From assembly GCA_036388295.1 (NCBI GenBank), contig DASVSC010000169.1, positions 1 to 64,000 of the forward strand: 64,000 nt of DNA. Reading direction: 5' to 3'. The notes beneath the pieces were generated by a model. The model made no database searches, was not told where the DNA came from, and saw only the letters and a program-made list of their open reading frames with translations. Source of the DNA: RYN-431 sp036388295. GTDB lineage: Bacteria > Planctomycetota > Phycisphaerae > Tepidisphaerales > Tepidisphaeraceae. Both the position numbers and the translations under genes were made by a program. Each line of letters begins with the position of its first letter. The first letter of the stretch is position 1. Positions 51,127 to 59,654 of the stretch are shown piece after piece.

Positions 51127-52923
51127 ATGCCTCACGACCTTCCCTTATTGTCCACGATCGCCGCGGCGTTCGCCGCCGCGTGGGTCTTCGGCCTCATCAC
51201 GCAACGACTGGGCCTGTCGCCGATCGTCGGCTACCTGCTGGCCGGCGTCGCGATCGGGCCTTACACGCCGGGCTTCGTGGGCGACGCGGGCATCGCCAGC
51301 CAGCTGGCCGAGGTCGGCGTGATTCTGCTGATGTTCGGCGTCGGGCTGCACTTCCATGTCGGCGACCTGCTGGCCGTGCGCAAGGTCGCCATACCCGGGG
51401 CCGTCGGGCAATCGCTGGTGGCGACGCTGCTGGGGCTGGTCATGGCGCTCGCTTTCGGCTGGCAGTGGCAGTCGGGACTGGTGCTCGGCGTGGCGATGAG
51501 CGTGGCCAGCACGGTCGTCCTGATCCGCGTGCTGACCGACGCGCGCAAGCTCGACACGCCGCACGGCCATGTGGCGGTCGGCTGGCTGATTGTCGAGGAC
51601 GTGCTGACGGTCATTGTGCTGGTCCTGATCCCCGCCCTGGGCGCGGCCGTGGCACCGGTCGCGGCGTCACAACCGGCCGACCTCGGCCACGGCCCGGCGG
51701 CCGCCGGCGGGTCTGTTCTGACGGTTCTGGCGCTGGCGTTGGTGAAGCTCGCGGCTTTCGTAGCGATCCTGTTTTTCGCCGGGCGTCGACTGATCCCGTG
51801 GGTATTGGTGCAGGTGACGCGCCTTCGCTCGCGCGAACTGTTCACGCTCACCATTCTGGTGCTGTCGATCGCCGTCGCGACAGGCGCGTATTACGCCTTC
51901 GGCGCGTCGATGGCCCTGGGCGCTTTTTTGGCCGGCATGGTGGTGGGGCAGTCGAAAGTCAGTCAGCAAGCGGCGGCCGATATTCTGCCGCTGCGCGACG
52001 CGTTCGCGGTGCTGTTCTTCGCCTCGGTCGGCATGCTGTTCGACCCGCGCTTCCTGCTGGAACATTGGGACCTCATGCTGTGCGGCCTGGGGATTGTGAT
52101 GATCGGCAAGCCACTGGCCGCGCTGGTGATCGTTGCCGTCATCGGCTACCCGGTGCGTACCGGCCTGACCGTCGCGCTGGCGCTGGCGCAGATCGGCGAG
52201 TTCTCGTTCATCGTCAGCGATCTCGGGAAGGCCTACGGATTGATCGACCGGGTCGGGCACAATCTGCTTGTCGGCACCGCCATCATCTCGATCACGGTCA
52301 ATCCGCTGCTCTTCCGCACGCTGCCCTGGTTCGAAACACTGCTGCAACGCTGGCCGGCCCTGTGGCGGTACATGAATCGCAGCGAGCAGAATGAAGGTCG
52401 GCCGAACGAGCGGGCGCGAACGCTCGTCGACGACGCGTCCACCGCGCCGCTGGCGCTGATCCTGGGCTACGGCCCGGTCGGGCGCAGCGTCGACCTGATG
52501 CTGCGCGGCCGCGGGGTCGAAACCCTCATCGTCGACCTGAATATGGACACGGTCCAGCAGCTCGAACGCGAAGGCCGGGCGGCGATCTACGGCGACGCGT
52601 TCAACATCGAAGTGCTGGGCCTGCCGGTCGCGCGGGCGTCGCAACTGATCATCACGCTGCCCCATTCCGCGAACCGCAATCCGCTGATCGCGTCGGCGAA
52701 GCTCATCAACCCCGGGATCAAGGTGTTCGTCCGCGCCCGGTATCTATCCGAGGCCGATTCGCTCAGGCAGGTCGGCGCGGACGCGGCCCGTTATGAGGAA
52801 GCCGAAGTCGCTGTCGCGCTGGCGGGCTTGGTGCTGTCTGACCAGGGGGCGGACGACGAAACGATCCGCCGTGAGACGATCCGCGTGCGTCAGCAGATGC
52901 GCACGACCGGGAACGCGTGGTGA
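51127..52923 (+). CDS. CPA2 family cation:proton antiporter (KefB/YbaL-like) with TrkA-N domain
   Basis: 598 residues. A 12-13 helix Na+/H+ exchanger domain (about 8-390) has PIVGYLLAGVAIGPYTPGF and LMFGVGLHF near the N-terminus, plus the conserved acidic motif VGWLIVEDVLTVIVL. A cytoplasmic RCK/TrkA-N domain follows (about 435-560: LALILGYGPVGRSVDLMLRG, AIYGDAFNIEVL, QLIITLPHSANRNPLIASAK). It exchanges K+ or Na+ for protons under nucleotide or thiol control. It is the last gene of the GC-rich core before the accessory stretch. Confidence 0.93.
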   Translation: MPHDLPLLSTIAAAFAAAWVFGLITQRLGLSPIVGYLLAGVAIGPYTPGFVGDAGIASQLAEVGVILLMFGVGLHFHVGDLLAVRKVAIPGAVGQSLVATLLGLVMALAFGWQWQSGLVLGVAMSVASTVVLIRVLTDARKLDTPHGHVAVGWLIVEDVLTVIVLVLIPALGAAVAPVAASQPADLGHGPAAAGGSVLTVLALALVKLAAFVAILFFAGRRLIPWVLVQVTRLRSRELFTLTILVLSIAVATGAYYAFGASMALGAFLAGMVVGQSKVSQQAAADILPLRDAFAVLFFASVGMLFDPRFLLEHWDLMLCGLGIVMIGKPLAALVIVAVIGYPVRTGLTVALALAQIGEFSFIVSDLGKAYGLIDRVGHNLLVGTAIISITVNPLLFRTLPWFETLLQRWPALWRYMNRSEQNEGRPNERARTLVDDASTAPLALILGYGPVGRSVDLMLRGRGVETLIVDLNMDTVQQLEREGRAAIYGDAFNIEVLGLPVARASQLIITLPHSANRNPLIASAKLINPGIKVFVRARYLSEADSLRQVGADAARYEEAEVAVALAGLVLSDQGADDETIRRETIRVRQQMRTTGNAW

Positions 52924-53073
52924 TTGTTCCGCCGTTAAGAAGCTGACACGTTCGAACGCCAGTTTAGTACAAGTCAGTTCGACATTATGAGAACAACCTG
53001 AAATCAGATTGAAACTCATTTCCTCCTACCTAATGCACCAAAGGCACTAAACAGACGAAATCTAGGTTCGGTT

Positions 53074-53460
53074 TCACGATCCAGGTTGGTGGAAGAAGCA
53101 TTGTAAAGTCTTTGTAAACAAGGTCTGTCTCCAGTTAGTTTCCACCCACACCCGATCAGGCACCACGTGGTGCCATGGGACATCTGACGAGCCGCCGGTG
53201 TAAAGCACGTAGACGTCGCCGGCGATTTTCATGGTGTAATAGCCGGCGCTGGAGACGAGCACGAGTGTCGGCTCGAGCGTGACCTGAAGCTTTGTCGAAT
53301 CGTAAGTGAGCGTGGCCAGGATGACGGCACCGGGCGTGTCGCGAAGCACGAACCGGTCGGCCGTGAAGGTGGCCAAATTCAGGCCTTCATCGAAGGTGAT
53401 CGTGATGTTGGAGCCGGCGCTCTTCCAGTCGTTCCCGTTACAAACCGGCCACGACCACAT
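53074..53460 (-). pseudogene. Fragment of an SbsA/Big_5 Ig-like domain protein
   Basis: 128 residues. The middle part, ITITFDEGLNLATFTADRFVLRD followed by VILATLTYDSTKLQVTLEP, reads as one bacterial Ig-like (Big_5) domain of the kind normally found in long secreted planctomycete proteins. It has no signal peptide, the start ATG is arbitrary, and the C-terminus after LVLVSSAGYYTM does not look like a domain repeat. A decayed remnant is most likely; a small intact protein cannot be excluded. It lies at the left edge of the less GC-rich stretch. Confidence 0.5.
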
Positions 53461-53878
53461 AACTACGAATCATCCCTCACAGCGACTTCCTTTCCCAAAG
53501 GCAAAATTGCAGAGGCGATCTGGCCATCTTTACGGGCCGTATGAGGTCAGCCAGTGTGGGTTAGATGAGAAGCGAGATATGAGCCGCCGGCGCGGTCATG
53601 CTGGCGGAAGAAAAGCGGTTGAAATGGAAAGTGTTCGGTCTGCCGACAAGCTTGCGGGTTGAATAATCTGCAAGAATCACCTGTTTAGGCGTGTCGAGGA
53701 AGTCAAAAACATTCGGGCAATCTCGAACGAGAACGTATATCTTCAGGGCGGGCAAATCACCTCTGTGGCCCGCTGTGTCGACGTCCGCTCGGAATGCCGT
53801 ACCGGTTGCCTCTCTCAACGGCTCGCAACCTCGCGAACCAGTTCCAAATGTCTCTGTCGTCGGACGAAAAGGGGTCCT
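53461..53878. other. 418-base gene-poor gap before the patatin gene
   Basis: Frames open here on both strands are short or lack start signals and have no recognisable domain. The region is relatively A/T-rich and probably holds the patatin promoter. The only clear signal is the ribosome site AAAAGGGG just before 53879. Confidence 0.4.
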
Positions 53879-56800
53879 ATGCAGAATCGACCGTGGGAGC
53901 AGAACCGACCATTGACATGGTGGGAAACGCTGCTGGAAGAGCACATCGAGCTCGATCCGGCAAAAACAGACAAGCCAATGGAATTCGCCAAAGCGTACGA
54001 CGTGATCGCCGGTCGGATCGCCGGGTTCGATGAGTGCGATAAGGCCAACGCCGGCTTGGCGGAAGTTCATCGCCTGATTCACAGCAGTTCCCACAAGACG
54101 CGGGCGCTTTGTTTTTCCGGCGGCGGCATCCGCAGCGCGACATTCAACCTCGGCCTGCTCCAGGGCTTGGCTAAAAAAGAATGGCTCGATCAGTTCGACT
54201 ACCTCTCGACCGTTTCCGGCGGCGGTTACATGGGTGCTTGGCTTTCGGCATGGGTTCACCGGCTTGGCGGCATTCATCAGGTGCAGACCGAACTCCGTCG
54301 AACCACCCGGGCTCGGCCGGACTCGACCCGTTCCATGGGATTTGAATCAAATGAGGATCAGCCCACGCTGACACTTGAACCGAGCGAGGTGAACTATCTG
54401 AGGGAATATTCGAACTACTTGACGCCACGCCTGGGATGGTTCACCGGCGACACCTGGATGCTGATCGCCACCTACATTCGCAACCTGCTGCTAAACTGGA
54501 CGGTGCTAATTCCGATTGCGGTGGGGCTGGTCGCGTTCGTCTGGGCGGGATATTTCGCTTTCTGCACGCTGGCGGTCTGGCTTACGGAGCAAGAGAAGCT
54601 GTCTCCTGATGCTTGGCGAATTATCGAACAGCCCGGGCCGACGTTGGTGTCTTGGCTGCATCTGGCGCTGCTGCTGTTCGGCATCGGGGCGGCGATCCCG
54701 CTGCTGCCGAACTTCGCCGCCGTCCGTGATTCCAAAAAAGATAAGAACAAAAGCCAAATTGAAGTCGACGCCCACCGCCGTGCCGGCCGGCTCCGACCGA
54801 TCTGGTTTGTGATCCTACCCGTAACGCTTTCTGCCTGCCTGTTGCCGGCTTCTTCCTATGCTTGGAAACCGGTCCCGCAGAGCGGCTATTCCTTGAGCAC
54901 CATGTTCCCGACCATGCTATACGCATGGGCCATTCTGGCTCTGGCCGTCACGGTGGTCACGGCGGTGGTGCTGAAAACGCAGTCTTCACACCGGCTCGGC
55001 AAGCCCGCGCCCGGATCCATCGGCTGGTTCAAGATCTACGGGCTCTACTTCATCGCCTGTGCAGTCAGTTCATTCGTCGGATTTGTGGTTATGGCCTACC
55101 TGTTCGAGCTGAGGGATCAGCACACGGTGCTGTTCTTCTGGCTTTTGCCGCCGGTGCGGCTGATGCAGGTTTACCTGTTTTTTACGGTCATCGTGGGCGG
55201 ACTGAGTGAAGTCACCAGCCCCGACTTGGAAGAAAGCCGCGAATGGTGGTCGAGGCTGATGGGCCTCTTGCTTCTCAGCGCCGTGGCTTATCTCGCCGTC
55301 GTAGGGTTATTGCTCGTAGCGCCGCGATATCTGTTCTTCAACGGCGTGCGCGACGCATACGCCACGCCGACTTTAAGCGTCTCTCTTCTTGCCGGCATCG
55401 GGGCCGTGATGGCGGGAAAGTCGACCTTCACCGGCGCGATCTCTACCGTCGCCAGGAATCGCATGCAGAGCATGGTTCAAATCCTGCCCGCGTTGCTGGC
55501 GGCGGTGTTCCTCGTCGCAGCCACGCTTGTTGCCGCTAAAGTAACCACTTGGATGATCGTCTATGTCGGCTACGGCGACTCGACCCAGTGGGCTTATGAA
55601 CAACTGTTCAGCCACACGATCAATGAGTTCAATCCGATCCACAATCTTGGCGTCGCGCTAGCCATCGGCGGTACCGGTCTGCTTCTGGGCATCCTGATGG
55701 CTTGGCCGATCAACGTGAACCGGTTCTCACTGCACAACATCTATCGCATGCGGCTGGTTCGAGCCTACCTCGGTGCGTCGCGCGGCGAAGATCGTGAGGC
55801 AGAGGCGTTCACAGGGTTCGACGGGAAAGACAACCTCCCGATGCACTTCCTGCGCCGCTCACGATATTTCGCCGAAGCAGATCTCTTCACCGGCACCACG
55901 ATGGAGCAAGATCTGAAGCGACTTTGTCTGTTCTTGGTTGACGAGCAAGTTAAGGGTGACGATCAGAAACACGCTCCCAAAGCCAATCCAGTCGCAGCCC
56001 GCATGCGAACGCACGCCGCCAGTCCATTGTGCGACCCGGCCAAATCACACGCGGTGTTCGATTATCTGGAAAAGGAATCGAGCGAGGGCGTCGCGAAGAT
56101 CGTGCTCGACACGTTCAACGCGGCCCTGGATGACATCGAACTCATAAACCATGCCGGATCGGACCTATCTGATGCCGCTTGGCACGCCAGTGAGCAAAGT
56201 GTCAGTGACGGGCAGACTTACATGGTGAATCGGCTGGTGATCGAACACGCGGTCAGCCAGTTTTCCGGTCAGCCGCTGGCTGGCGCTCGTGCCGCCAAAC
56301 CGCTGCACGTGGTCAATGCCGCGCTGAACTTGGTGGCGGGCAAAAAATTAGCCTGGCAAGAACGTAAGGCACGCTCCTTCACTTTCACGCCTTTGCGATG
56401 CGGTTTTGACTACGGTTACCGACCGACCTCACTTTATGCCGACGGGCTGTCGCTCGGTGGGGCAATGACCATTTCCGGCGCCGCCGCCTCGCCGAACATG
56501 GGCTATCACTCCTCGCCAATTGTCACAGCGCTAATGACGTTGTTCAACGTCCGGCTCGGCGCGTGGCTCGGAAACCCGGCGGTTCCCAGCGATCAGGACC
56601 GCCTGACGCCAGCACAGAGCGCAGCCTTGAACGCCAAACCGCGCCTGTGGTCAAGTGGTATCAGGGCCAGGCCGGCGTACCGACTGGCGTCGCCGCGGTT
56701 TTCATTCCAACCCCTGATTGACGAGTTCTTCGGCCGCACCACCGAGGACAGTCAGCACGTCTATCTCTCTGACGGCGGGCATTTTGAAAACCTGGGCCTG

Positions 56801-57325
56801 TACGAAATGGTGCGTCGACGGTGCAGCGTGATCATCCTCAGTGACGCCAGTTGCGACCCCGGCACCCGCTTGGCCGACCTCGGCAATGCGATCCGTAAGA
56901 TCCGTATCGATCTGGGCATCCGGGTCGAGATGATGCGGGTCAATTTGAAGGCCACCCAAGAGACAGACGCCACGGTCGAGCACTGTACGGTCGGGCAGAT
57001 CCGATACAGCGACGTCGACGGCCCGGATGCTGACGACGGCCGATTCATTTACATTAAGCCGACCCTCAAAGGGGCCGAGCCCGTGGACATCTATCATTAC
57101 TCGCGCGAGAACAATGCCTTCCCCCACGAAACGACGGCTGACCAGTGGTTCGCCGAGGCGCAATTCGAAAGCTACCGCCGACTGGGTGAGCTTTCCGCGG
57201 ATGACATTTTCAACGCCCTGAAAGCAGTCCCACAACCGGCGTTAGAACGGACGATCCACGCGCTGGACAAATTGATTCAGGCACGTCGCCGGACGCGAAG
57301 TGACCCGGTAGGGCGCGGGCGGTGA
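53879..57325 (+). CDS. Very large membrane-embedded patatin-like phospholipase
   Basis: 1148 residues from ATG 53879, with AAAAGGGG 5 bases upstream. The patatin oxyanion loop is CFSGGGIRSATFNLGLLQGL (about 78-97), the nucleophile Ser is in STVSGGGYMGAW (about residue 113), and the catalytic Asp is in LSDGGHFENLGLYEM (about residue 965). Between Ser and Asp are about 850 residues with roughly ten hydrophobic helices (about 200-640) and a soluble part, where a classical patatin has some 150. The Ser-Asp dyad is intact, so lipid acyl hydrolysis at the membrane is likely. The role is unknown. Codon use is visibly less GC-biased than in flanking genes, which suggests transfer. Confidence 0.88.
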   Translation: MQNRPWEQNRPLTWWETLLEEHIELDPAKTDKPMEFAKAYDVIAGRIAGFDECDKANAGLAEVHRLIHSSSHKTRALCFSGGGIRSATFNLGLLQGLAKKEWLDQFDYLSTVSGGGYMGAWLSAWVHRLGGIHQVQTELRRTTRARPDSTRSMGFESNEDQPTLTLEPSEVNYLREYSNYLTPRLGWFTGDTWMLIATYIRNLLLNWTVLIPIAVGLVAFVWAGYFAFCTLAVWLTEQEKLSPDAWRIIEQPGPTLVSWLHLALLLFGIGAAIPLLPNFAAVRDSKKDKNKSQIEVDAHRRAGRLRPIWFVILPVTLSACLLPASSYAWKPVPQSGYSLSTMFPTMLYAWAILALAVTVVTAVVLKTQSSHRLGKPAPGSIGWFKIYGLYFIACAVSSFVGFVVMAYLFELRDQHTVLFFWLLPPVRLMQVYLFFTVIVGGLSEVTSPDLEESREWWSRLMGLLLLSAVAYLAVVGLLLVAPRYLFFNGVRDAYATPTLSVSLLAGIGAVMAGKSTFTGAISTVARNRMQSMVQILPALLAAVFLVAATLVAAKVTTWMIVYVGYGDSTQWAYEQLFSHTINEFNPIHNLGVALAIGGTGLLLGILMAWPINVNRFSLHNIYRMRLVRAYLGASRGEDREAEAFTGFDGKDNLPMHFLRRSRYFAEADLFTGTTMEQDLKRLCLFLVDEQVKGDDQKHAPKANPVAARMRTHAASPLCDPAKSHAVFDYLEKESSEGVAKIVLDTFNAALDDIELINHAGSDLSDAAWHASEQSVSDGQTYMVNRLVIEHAVSQFSGQPLAGARAAKPLHVVNAALNLVAGKKLAWQERKARSFTFTPLRCGFDYGYRPTSLYADGLSLGGAMTISGAAASPNMGYHSSPIVTALMTLFNVRLGAWLGNPAVPSDQDRLTPAQSAALNAKPRLWSSGIRARPAYRLASPRFSFQPLIDEFFGRTTEDSQHVYLSDGGHFENLGLYEMVRRRCSVIILSDASCDPGTRLADLGNAIRKIRIDLGIRVEMMRVNLKATQETDATVEHCTVGQIRYSDVDGPDADDGRFIYIKPTLKGAEPVDIYHYSRENNAFPHETTADQWFAEAQFESYRRLGELSADDIFNALKAVPQPALERTIHALDKLIQARRRTRSDPVGRGR

Positions 57326-57475
57326 GGGATGCGCATGATGGAAAGCCGATCCAAGCTGAAAATCCTAGTTAAGATTTAGCCGAGTTGTCGGCCAAGAGCA
57401 TGCGAATGTTTCTCGTGACGTCCCGCGACCGGTCGGTGAGGATAAGGCTGCGGGGCGGCAATCGCGCTGGAACGG

Positions 57476-57520
57476 AAAAGCCCGCCAAGTGTGGATCGTC
57501 GGGCCAATCCTGGCGGGCTT
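57476..57520 (-). terminator. Rho-independent terminator, minus strand
   Basis: On the minus strand, AAGCCCGCCA pairs with TGGCGGGCTT across a loop of about 23 bases, followed directly by further Ts (TTTT). It lies just downstream of the tRNA-end-like sequence at 57526-57548, mirroring the terminator that follows tRNA-Leu. Confidence 0.65.
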
Positions 57521-57525
57521 GAAGA

Positions 57526-57548
57526 CTGCTCTGCACAGGACTCAAACC
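57526..57548 (-). pseudogene. Remnant or duplicated 3' end of a tRNA gene
   Basis: Matches 20 of 23 bases of the T-arm and acceptor 3' end of tRNA-Leu(GAG) at 59396-59418, in the same orientation. No 5' acceptor strand, D-arm or anticodon arm is found upstream, so this is not a working tRNA. It could be a decayed tRNA or an attachment-site duplication left by an integrative element. Confidence 0.5.
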
Positions 57549-57843
57549 GCGAAAATAACACGTGCTGCCACAAGGGCTGTTCGGCTTCAGTAACTGGATT
57601 CACCTGCAACTTCAAAACAGCATTTGAATTTGATCGCCCGAATATCACAACCTAACTGCTTTTCCGCGGCCGCGTAGCGCGAGGCGCGGAGTGGCGTATC
57701 CTTGATTACGTCAGCGACTGGTTCGACATCGCATATCTCGACAAGTCCACCACCGACCACGGCTTCGCGACGGGAAAGAATTGCTGCACCGTTTAATCCG
57801 CGCGGCAACGTCAAATGTCGTCGGCACCAATCCGCATGACCTA

Positions 57844-57871
57844 GGCCGGCCCGTCAAGGATCGGCCTTTTT
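57844..57871 (+). terminator. Terminator-like hairpin, plus strand
   Basis: GGCCG (57844-57848) pairs with CGGCC (57862-57866), followed by TTTTT. It would end plus-strand transcripts coming from the patatin side. The stem is short and the loop long, so this is a modest candidate. Confidence 0.45.
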
Positions 57872-57919
57872 GAGGGTCGGATTCCCAGGCGACCGGACGG
57901 CCATGCGTTCATCTCGTGG

Positions 57920-57925
57920 TAAAGT
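57920..57925 (+). promoter_or_regulatory. -10-like TAAAGT placed for a leaderless transcript
   Basis: TAAAGT ends 6 bases before the ATG at 57932, the same spacing as at nuoA, the toxin-like gene and ndh. It matches TATAAT at 4 of 6 positions. No ribosome site is visible. Confidence 0.35.
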
Positions 57926-57931
57926 TCCGGA

Positions 57932-59152
57932 ATGGACGCATTCTTCAAGAATCTGGGCGATACGGTGCTGGAACGTTGGAAGCGTGAAAACTTTTCGCTT
58001 GTAAGGTTTCCTGAGATCGCCCGGGCCGCACTCGACGAACGGCCGCCAGCCGACCATGTGGATCTCTCGGCACTCATGCACGAGTTCCTGCTTAAGGATG
58101 ACCAGCCCGTTCAGACCGACTCGGATTTTGGCCAGCCGGAAATCGTGGCGTACAGCCATCCCCGATTTTATATCCAGCTCTTGTTCTGGATGGACGGCAC
58201 GACGGCCATTCATCAGCACGAGTTCTCCGGTGCCTTTCACGTCATGCACGGATCGAGCATTCATGCGACCTACGATTTTGAAAAAGAGAACGCCGTCACG
58301 CCGTATCTGCGTGTCGGCAATCTTCGAATGAAAGAGATGGAACTCCTCCCAACGGGTCGGACGATTCCGATCGTTTCCGGGCAGCGTGACATCCATTCGC
58401 TGTTTCACCTGGATTCGCCGTCGGTGACGGTGGTGTTGCGAACCCAGCACGATCCCGGAACAGGACCGCAGCTGAACTACATGCCGCCGCATATCGCGTT
58501 CGACCCTCAATTCAGTGACGCGCTCACGACCCGCCGCAAGCAATTGCTCGACATGCTGCAGCAGATCGAGGACGACGGATACACGCAGGTCGTGGCCGAG
58601 ATGATCGCCGAACTGGATTTCGAGCGTGGTTTCTCGGTCCTGCATCACTGCCTCGGCTATTTGCAGCACATCGATCAGTGGGACAGCGTGCTCAAGATCT
58701 TTCAGAGAAAGCACGGCCGCCTCGCGTCCGGCGTCGCGGCGACGCTGAATGAAGACGTCCGGCGAAATATCATCAAAGACTTCCGCGTTACCATCGTCGA
58801 ACCCGAACACCGGTTCTTCCTTGCGCTGTTGATGAACGCGCCCACTCGCGCTGACCTGCTGAACCTCGTGGCCCAGCGGTATACGGAACCGGCACCGATC
58901 GAAATCGTCCTGCGATGGGCAAGCGAGCTGACCGAATTGTCAGACGAAGGCGCTTCGATTCTTGACGTCACCGTGCCCGAAGCCGTTGACGTCGACATTG
59001 ATGCCCAGCCCGAACTGTTGCTGTCGGCGTTCCGTTACTTCGTGAAGCGCGAAAAGAAGCGACCGCCAGCCATGCGAGGCCTTGCCGCCGCAGACGTGAA
59101 GGCGTTGCAGGCGATGTTCGCCGAATCGACGTTGGGCATTCTGATCGACTGA
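57932..59152 (+). CDS. Cupin-like protein of unknown function
   Basis: 406 residues, no signal peptide or membrane helix. Residues about 70-180 look like a cupin barrel: FWMDGTTAIHQHEFSGAFHV carries an H-x-H pair, and GQRDIHSLFHLDSPSVTVVL carries the later His, as in cysteine dioxygenase-type cupins. The C-terminal half (about 200-406) is helical with no recognised domain. A metal-dependent oxygenase or a sensor is possible. It lies between the tRNA-end remnant and the intact tRNA-Leu. Confidence 0.7.
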   Translation: MDAFFKNLGDTVLERWKRENFSLVRFPEIARAALDERPPADHVDLSALMHEFLLKDDQPVQTDSDFGQPEIVAYSHPRFYIQLLFWMDGTTAIHQHEFSGAFHVMHGSSIHATYDFEKENAVTPYLRVGNLRMKEMELLPTGRTIPIVSGQRDIHSLFHLDSPSVTVVLRTQHDPGTGPQLNYMPPHIAFDPQFSDALTTRRKQLLDMLQQIEDDGYTQVVAEMIAELDFERGFSVLHHCLGYLQHIDQWDSVLKIFQRKHGRLASGVAATLNEDVRRNIIKDFRVTIVEPEHRFFLALLMNAPTRADLLNLVAQRYTEPAPIEIVLRWASELTELSDEGASILDVTVPEAVDVDIDAQPELLLSAFRYFVKREKKRPPAMRGLAAADVKALQAMFAESTLGILID

Positions 59153-59362
59153 CGACGTCGTCGTGCGCGCTGGCCGTTACAACTTTGATCATCGTGGCCC
59201 ACCGCCCGCTATGCTGCGATGAGCGCTGCGTCGGAAGCGTGTCGAAGGCTGCCGCGAATAGAATCGTTTGCCTGCAAGTTCGGACCCATCTAAGCGTCCG
59301 CGGCCCCAGTGCAGCAGCAGCTGTGAGTGCTTATCAGTAGATGAGGTGGGGCAGAGACCAAC

Positions 59363-59393
59363 AAAAAAGGCCAACCCTTGCGGGTCGGCCTTT
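59363..59393 (-). terminator. Rho-independent terminator of tRNA-Leu
   Basis: On the minus strand, AAAGGCCGACCC and GGGTTGGCCTTT form a 12-base stem with one mismatch and a short loop, ending in a run of six Ts. It starts 3 bases after the tRNA 3' end. Confidence 0.85.
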
Positions 59394-59396
59394 CGC

Positions 59397-59478
59397 TGCT
59401 CGGGACAGGACTCGAACCTGCATGCCTTGCGGCGCTACCACCTCAAGGTAGTGCGTCTGCCAATTTCGCCACCCGAGC
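59397..59478 (-). tRNA. tRNA-Leu (anticodon GAG)
   Basis: 82 bases on the minus strand. The acceptor stem GCTCGGG/CCCGAGC closes with discriminator A. The D-arm is TGGCGAAATTGGCAGACGCA. The anticodon stem CTACC/GGTAG holds loop TTGAGGT (anticodon GAG, reading CUC and CUU). A class II variable arm follows, and the T-arm is GCAGG TTCGAGT CCTGT. CCA is not encoded. A terminator follows directly. Confidence 0.95.
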
Positions 59479-59654
59479 GAAGGGCCGGTGAGTATACCCG
59501 CGTTCACGGGCGTGTAAATCGCGGAAACGAACGGCCGGCGGGGCGGCATAGGCGTTACGGGCGGGGCGGCGGACGTCCGAGAACGCACGGCGGGCGGATT
59601 TTCCGTGTCAAACGCTTGCGGGCCGGGGCGTCTGTTGTGACGCTAGAGGCGCCC

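Larger units (their letters stand above)
57326..57931. other. 606-base intergenic region with tRNA-end remnant and two terminators
   Basis: No protein gene is supported: minus-strand frames of 75 and 90 codons here lack ribosome sites and recognisable domains. The region holds a minus-strand terminator (57478-57520), a 23-base copy of a tRNA 3' end (57526-57548), a plus-strand terminator-like hairpin (57844-57871) and a possible promoter for the next gene. Confidence 0.5.

Noticed and set aside
53561..54277. 238-codon minus-strand frame overlapping the patatin N-terminus
   Set aside because: Half of it is antisense to the patatin active-site region; the rest has no recognisable domain or ribosome site.
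57376..57814. Two minus-strand frames of 90 and 75 codons in the 57.4-57.8 kb gap
   Set aside because: One runs through the tRNA-end remnant and the terminator; neither has a ribosome site or domain.
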